Positions 60,228 through 64,000 of a DNA stretch of 64,000 nt are shown in pieces. Position 1 is the stretch's first letter; each line of letters opens with the position of its first letter. The translations under genes were made by a program, and so were the position numbers. Source of the DNA: CAVYXK01 sp963708245 (GTDB taxonomy: Bacteria; Pseudomonadota; Alphaproteobacteria; Acetobacterales; Acetobacteraceae); assembly GCA_963708245.1 (NCBI GenBank), contig OY970201.1, forward strand, positions 6,262,001 through 6,326,000, written 5' to 3'. The notes below the pieces were generated by a model. It made no database searches, was not told the DNA's origin, and saw only the letters and a list, made by a program, of their open reading frames with translations.

Positions 60228-61504
60228 GCGAGTTCGGCGATGGTCTCGTCCCAGGCCACCAGGAATTCGGCCGCGTTCTCATGCGAGAAGGTAAGCGGCG
60301 GCCGGATCTTGACGACGTTGCTGAAGGCGCCGGCGTTGCTGGTCAGGAAGCCTTTGTCTTTCAGCCGGTTGATCACCCGCTTGGCGAGCTCCATGTCCGG
60401 CGACCTGTCCGCCGGCTTCACCAGTTCGACGCCGATGAACAGGCCGTGGCCGCGCACGTCGCCGATCGCGTCGCTGGCGCCCTTGCGCTGGCTCAACGAC
60501 GCTTTCAGCGCGCCGCCGACCGAGGCGACGTTGGCACGCAGGCCGCGGCGCTCGATTTCGTCCAGCACGGCCATCCCGACAGCGGCTTGCAGCGGCGAGG
60601 AAGCGAAGGTGTTGAAATAGCGTGTCTTCGCACGGAACGTCTCGATCAGCGCACGGCTCGCCGCGGTGGCAGCGAGAGGCAGTCCGTTCCCCATTGGTTT
60701 GCCGGTGACCACGATATCGGGAGTAAAGCCGGTTACCTGGTAGCCCCACCAGTTCCCCGTCCGCGCGTAGCCAGCCTGCACTTCGTCGGCGATCATCAGG
60801 CCACCTGCCTCCCGCACCATCGCAGCCGCACGCGGCATGAAGCCGGCCGGCACGTCGGGGAGCCCCTCATTGGCGAAGATCGAGCAGACGATAAGCGCCG
60901 CGACGCCCTCGCCAGCGGCCTCGAGGCTCGCTATCGCCTCGTCGAGTTTTTCCAGATAGGCATCACAGAGCGCGGACTCGCTGAGATTCCCGGCAATCGG
61001 TCGGTACTTCTCGGGGAACGGGAAGGCACGCACCGCGGCGTTTACTCTCGGCTGCTGGCCGAGGCGGGTCAGCGATCCGACCAGTTCGCTGTTGCCGTGA
61101 TAGGTTGCATTGGTGCAGACGATACCGTGCTTTCCGGTAGCGAAGCGGGCCATTCGTAGCGCCACCTCGTTCGCCTCGGTACCACTACAACTCAGAATGA
61201 CACTCTCGATCTGTGGACCGTGCAGCGCGGCGAGACGTTCGGCGAATTCGACGACACCTTCGTGCAAGTAGCGGCTGTGGACGTTCAGCGTGGCCTGTTG
61301 GCGCGCCATCGCCTCGACCACATGCGGATTCGCGTGACCGACGCAGGGCACGTTGTTGTACATGTCCACGTAGCGGCGGCCGCTGTTGTCGTACACGTAA
61401 ACGTCGTCCCCGCGGACGATATGCAGCGGAACCTCGTAAAACAGCGGTGCGCCCGCTCCCAGGGCGGCATTGCGCCGAGCGAGCAGATCGGTCGCGTCGT
61501 TCAT
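60224..61504 (-). CDS. Class-III aminotransferase-fold enzyme (possible phospholyase)
   Basis: A 426-aa PLP enzyme. ATG 61504 follows GGGAGGTAGG with good spacing. Motifs: SCSGTEANEVALRMARFATG (cofactor phosphate), MIADEVQAGYARTGNWWGYQ (Asp to PLP nitrogen), and DIVVTGKPMGNGLPLAA (Schiff-base Lys). MYNNVPCVGHANPHVVEAM is like AGXT2L-type proteins, which eliminate phosphate from phospho-amines rather than transaminate. The overlap with the APH-fold kinase supports that, but a true omega-aminotransferase cannot be excluded. Confidence 0.82.
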   Translation of the reverse strand: MNDATDLLARRNAALGAGAPLFYEVPLHIVRGDDVYVYDNSGRRYVDMYNNVPCVGHANPHVVEAMARQQATLNVHSRYLHEGVVEFAERLAALHGPQIESVILSCSGTEANEVALRMARFATGKHGIVCTNATYHGNSELVGSLTRLGQQPRVNAAVRAFPFPEKYRPIAGNLSESALCDAYLEKLDEAIASLEAAGEGVAALIVCSIFANEGLPDVPAGFMPRAAAMVREAGGLMIADEVQAGYARTGNWWGYQVTGFTPDIVVTGKPMGNGLPLAATAASRALIETFRAKTRYFNTFASSPLQAAVGMAVLDEIERRGLRANVASVGGALKASLSQRKGASDAIGDVRGHGLFIGVELVKPADRSPDMELAKRVINRLKDKGFLTSNAGAFSNVVKIRPPLTFSHENAAEFLVAWDETIAELA

Positions 61505-61685
61505 CCTACCTCCCATGCGATCCACGTCGGAAGTTCAACCAATCTGCCCGATTGCTCATCATCGGCCCCTCGGCGCCACCGAGAACAACACGGTGGCGAC
61601 ACGACGAATGGGCGGCGCGACCCGCCGGACCCATCCGTCATTCGTTATCGTCGCCGTGGTGGCAGTGGCGCTCACCCCTACAGCC

Positions 61686-63281
61686 CTAGGCCTTCGTGAT
61701 CGTCCGGAAGAAGTAGAGATCCTCGACAAACCCCGGATTGTAGCCCTTGACGTTGGTGCGCGAGGCGACCTCGTTGGCCGGCTGGAACATCAGGATGTAC
61801 GGCCCTTCGTCGGTGATGATCTTCTGCAGTTCCTCATACATCGCCTTGCGCTTGGCGACGTCGATCTCCTTCACCGCCGCCATCGTTTTGGCATTTACGG
61901 CAGGGTCCATATAGTGGCAGCGCCAGGCCAGCGGATGCGGAGCGTCATCGCTGTCGTTGTCGTTGAAGGCGAAGGTCGAGGCGTTGGTGTGCGGGTCGAG
62001 ATAGTCCGGTGTCCAACTGATCAGCGTCGCCATGTGCTTGCGGCCGCGGAATTCGGTAATCAACTGCTTCTGGTCGGTGGCGACGATGTTCACCTTCACG
62101 CCGCCCAGGCCCATGGTCTGCTGAACGGACTGGGCCATGTCGACCTGCGGCGAGATGTTTGCGGTGCTGAGCCTCAGATCGAACCCATTCGGATAACCCG
62201 CCTCCGCCAGCAGCGCCTTCCCCTTGGCGACGTCGAGCTTATAGGGATCGTACTCGATCGCGCTAAACAGGCCGATCGGCAGGAACGTCTGGTGCACATT
62301 GAAACGGCCCTTGAGGAAGGTGTTAGCCATGCCCTCGTAGTCGACCAGATACCTCAGCGCGGTCCGCACTTTCGGGTTCTTCAGGTGTGGGTCGGCGCAG
62401 TTGAGCCCGATATACCAGGTGCCGGAGTAGGGGAAGGATTCGACCGCTACATCCTTGTTGCCCGCGAGCGCCTTGAGCTGATCCGGCTGCAGCGTGAGCG
62501 CGATGTCGATGTCGCCCTTTTCCAGTAGCAACCGCTGCGAACCTGGCTCGGGTATGTGGCGGATGACCACCCGCTTGGTCTTGGCCGGGCCGAGATGATA
62601 GCCCGGGTTGGCCTCCATCGAGACCGACTCGTTGGGCTTCCACGCGATCAGCCTGTAGGGGCCCGAGGTCGCCGAGTGCGTCTTCAGCCAGCCATTGCCG
62701 AGGTCGCCATTCACCTCGTTGGCCAGCGCCACCTTCTTCTCCACCACCGAAGCGGCCACCGTCGCCATCAGGTTCAGCGTCAGCGTCGGCGCGAGGTCTG
62801 CGGTGATCTTGAACTGCAATGTGTGGGGATCGAGCACCTTGACGAGGTCGCGCACGTTGTCCTTGTTCCAACCCATCTGGTTGAACAGGAAGGCCGGCGT
62901 CTTGTCCATGAGGACGACGCGCTGGAGCGAGAACGCCATGTCATCCGCGGTGACCGGCGCGCCGCTCTGGAACTTCTGGTTGGTGCGAAGCTTGAAGGTG
63001 TAGGTCTTGGCGTCCTCGGTGAATGACCAGCTTTCGGCGACGCCGCCGACCAGCTTGGTCATGTCCTCTGCCTCGTAGCGCATGAGACGGTCATAGACGC
63101 TGGACAGGAAGATCTGTGCCGAAATCTCGTACGCCTCATGAGGATCGCAGGTGATGACGTCGTCGATTTGGCTCGCAAACACCACGGTGTCCTTCGGCGT
63201 CGCGGCGTTCGCGGCTCGCCCGAGCAACGCTGCGAGCGGCGAGGTCGCTGCCAAGAGGGCGAAGTCTCTTCGGTTCAACAT
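61686..63281 (-). CDS. ABC transporter substrate-binding protein, family 5 (Tat-type signal)
   Basis: A 531-aa periplasmic binding protein. ATG 63281 lies behind GGAGG and opens MLNRRDFALLAATSPLAALL, a twin-arginine signal nearly the same as that of the 50654 gene. The whole protein parallels that paralog: QSGAPVTADDMAFSLQRVVL, SGPYRLIAWKPNESVSMEA, LKGRFNVHQTFLPIGLFSAI, SWTPDYLDPHTNASTFAFND. It heads a minus-strand series with aminotransferase, kinase and SDR genes downstream, so it may capture their substrate. No permease or ATPase is adjacent. The 180 bases 61505-61685 hold no gene. Confidence 0.92.
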   Translation of the reverse strand: MLNRRDFALLAATSPLAALLGRAANAATPKDTVVFASQIDDVITCDPHEAYEISAQIFLSSVYDRLMRYEAEDMTKLVGGVAESWSFTEDAKTYTFKLRTNQKFQSGAPVTADDMAFSLQRVVLMDKTPAFLFNQMGWNKDNVRDLVKVLDPHTLQFKITADLAPTLTLNLMATVAASVVEKKVALANEVNGDLGNGWLKTHSATSGPYRLIAWKPNESVSMEANPGYHLGPAKTKRVVIRHIPEPGSQRLLLEKGDIDIALTLQPDQLKALAGNKDVAVESFPYSGTWYIGLNCADPHLKNPKVRTALRYLVDYEGMANTFLKGRFNVHQTFLPIGLFSAIEYDPYKLDVAKGKALLAEAGYPNGFDLRLSTANISPQVDMAQSVQQTMGLGGVKVNIVATDQKQLITEFRGRKHMATLISWTPDYLDPHTNASTFAFNDNDSDDAPHPLAWRCHYMDPAVNAKTMAAVKEIDVAKRKAMYEELQKIITDEGPYILMFQPANEVASRTNVKGYNPGFVEDLYFFRTITKA

Positions 63282-63382
63282 GTTCAATCCTCCCCGTACC
63301 GGTGCTGGATTAGGCACCAATTGCGCGGCCAAGTCGAGGGATCCACCCGTTCATGCCTCATTGCCGCCGTGGTGGCGGCCGT

Positions 63383-63428
63383 CCGGAACTGGGCCGGCGG
63401 CGCGCGGAACTGCCGCAACTGCAGCGTG
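63383..63428 (+). repeat. 46-bp copy of the 3' end of the second operon's DppD-like gene
   Basis: 45 of 46 bases match 55006-55051, and the copy keeps the same reading phase (PELGRRRAELPQLQR). It runs in frame into the YciI-like pseudogene. It marks a recombination scar or the relic of a second copy of the transporter operon. Confidence 0.85.
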
Positions 63429-63721
63429 TTGCGCCCGCCAGCTCGATTGAGCCCTTCGTTGCCGAGCACCTCGACTACATGAACGCCCTGTAGGCGGAGG
63501 GGCGCTTATGGGCGTCCGGCCCATTCATCGAGGAAGGGATCCTCGTCGGCGACGGCCTGACGATCTTGTCGACCAGCACGATCGAAGAGGCGTGCCAAGC
63601 CATGGGAGAGGAGCCGCTCGTCAAGCACGGCCTGCGCACCTTCGACCTCAGAAAATGGGAGCTGCGCGAGGGCCGGATCGATATCTCGCTGCGCGCGTCG
63701 GTCAGCCGATATTCGCTTTGA
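63429..63721 (+). pseudogene. YciI-like protein with one amber codon
   Basis: A single open frame of ~97 codons (PFVAEHLDYMNAL, then EGRLWASGPFIEEGILVGDG, TIEEACQAMGEEPLVKHGLR, WELREGRIDISL) reads as a YCII-related domain protein. Only one defect is present: TAG at 63491-63493 in place of the expected Glu codon (LEAEGRLW). The N-terminal start has been replaced by the 46-bp ABC-gene fragment. The pseudogene ends at TGA 63719. The remainder to 63948 shows nothing recognisable. Confidence 0.75.
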
Positions 63722-63948
63722 TGCCAGTCCTGCCCCGCGGGAGCGATCGAGCGCAACAAAGACAGGCCGTGCCGATCGCCGCCGGACCATGCTGCCGACG
63801 ATGCTTCCGGCGTGTCGCTGCCGTTGGCGCGCCACCTCCAGCGCCAGCGCCAGACCACGGCGCGCCGCCTTGGCGGCCGGTCGATGATTGTGATCTGAGC
63901 CGCCGATGATTGCGGTTCGCTACAGCTAGAAACGGCGGCATTCTTCCA

Positions 63949-64000
63949 TCACTGTTGGAACGCCTTGATGACAGCCCGTGCCGCTTCAACGCCGGTCGGT
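63949..64000 (-). CDS. Possible C-terminal end of a gene running off the window
   Basis: The minus strand reads PTGVEAARAVIKAFQQ followed by TGA (63949-63951), a plausible helical C-terminus of a gene whose body lies outside the window. Only 17 codons are visible, so this is a weak call. Confidence 0.35.
   Translation of the reverse strand, partial: PTGVEAARAVIKAFQQ

Noticed and set aside
63702..63989. 95-codon minus-strand open frame at the right end
   Set aside because: Arg/Gly-rich with no domain; another frame there gives a more natural C-terminus ending at 63949.
1..64000. CRISPR arrays and tRNA genes
   Set aside because: No regularly spaced 25-40-bp repeats and no TTCGAATCC-type T-arm with matching acceptor stem were seen.

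Overview
The window is a GC-rich chromosomal segment of an alphaproteobacterium, most likely a member of the Acetobacteraceae/Rhodospirillales. The reasons are inferential: many family-5 solute-binding-protein ABC systems, Aap-type amino-acid permeases, a D-tartrate-dehydratase-like enolase-superfamily enzyme, a Hint-domain protein, and dispersed GC-rich palindromes with arms ACCTCTCCCGC / GCGGGAGAGGT. No tRNA, rRNA or CRISPR array was recognised.

Layout. 1-6.2 kb: peptide-type ABC operon (two tandem, closely related binding proteins, two permeases, two ATPases). 6.4-8.5 kb: a frameshifted PLP decarboxylase and a glutamate dehydrogenase remnant. 8.6-11 kb: a Trm112/methyltransferase fusion, then thiS-thiG behind a possible small RNA ending in a strong terminator. 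11.2-15.9 kb: Hint protein, GT9 glycosyltransferase, 14-TM MFS exporter and an alcohol dehydrogenase remnant. 15.9-20.5 kb: aapJQM without aapP, and tarD. 20.6-23.0 kb: two overlapping glycosyltransferases. 23.1-28.3 kb: M20 deacylase, aspartoacylase-like protein, a secreted protein with a repeat in its signal region, and a tightly coupled TPP enzyme / 100-aa protein / flavin reductase set. 28.5-30.4 kb: kup.

30.5-41.3 kb is an accessory region: an intact IS5-type element, small unknown genes, a RidA protein, a frameshifted resolvase coupled to a frameshifted unknown gene, a second resolvase remnant, a DUF2971 protein, an EVE-like gene cut exactly by an IS701-type element, and an intact AIPR (abortive-infection phage-resistance) gene with a nuclease-like N-terminus. 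This looks like a small, partly decayed defence island, and the EVE-like + AIPR pair is the best candidate here for a little-described system.

41.4-49 kb returns to ordinary genes: an Old Yellow Enzyme, an OmpR/EnvZ-type pair, a small secreted protein, a two-gene unknown operon and another enolase-superfamily enzyme. 49.1-50.6 kb holds a group II intron that has lost its reverse transcriptase, and an amidase remnant. 50.7-55.9 kb is a second complete peptide-type ABC operon. 56.1-63.3 kb carries on the minus strand two orphan binding proteins, an SDR, an APH-fold kinase and a class-III aminotransferase overlapping by 4 bp (possible kinase/phospholyase pair). The right end holds a YciI-like pseudogene with one amber codon, next to a 46-bp copy of the end of the second operon's first ATPase gene.

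Overall the segment is dominated by uptake of peptides, amino acids and acids and by their catabolism, interspersed with gene remnants. Several single-base frameshifts sit at or near short homopolymers, so sequencing error has to be kept in mind for those.
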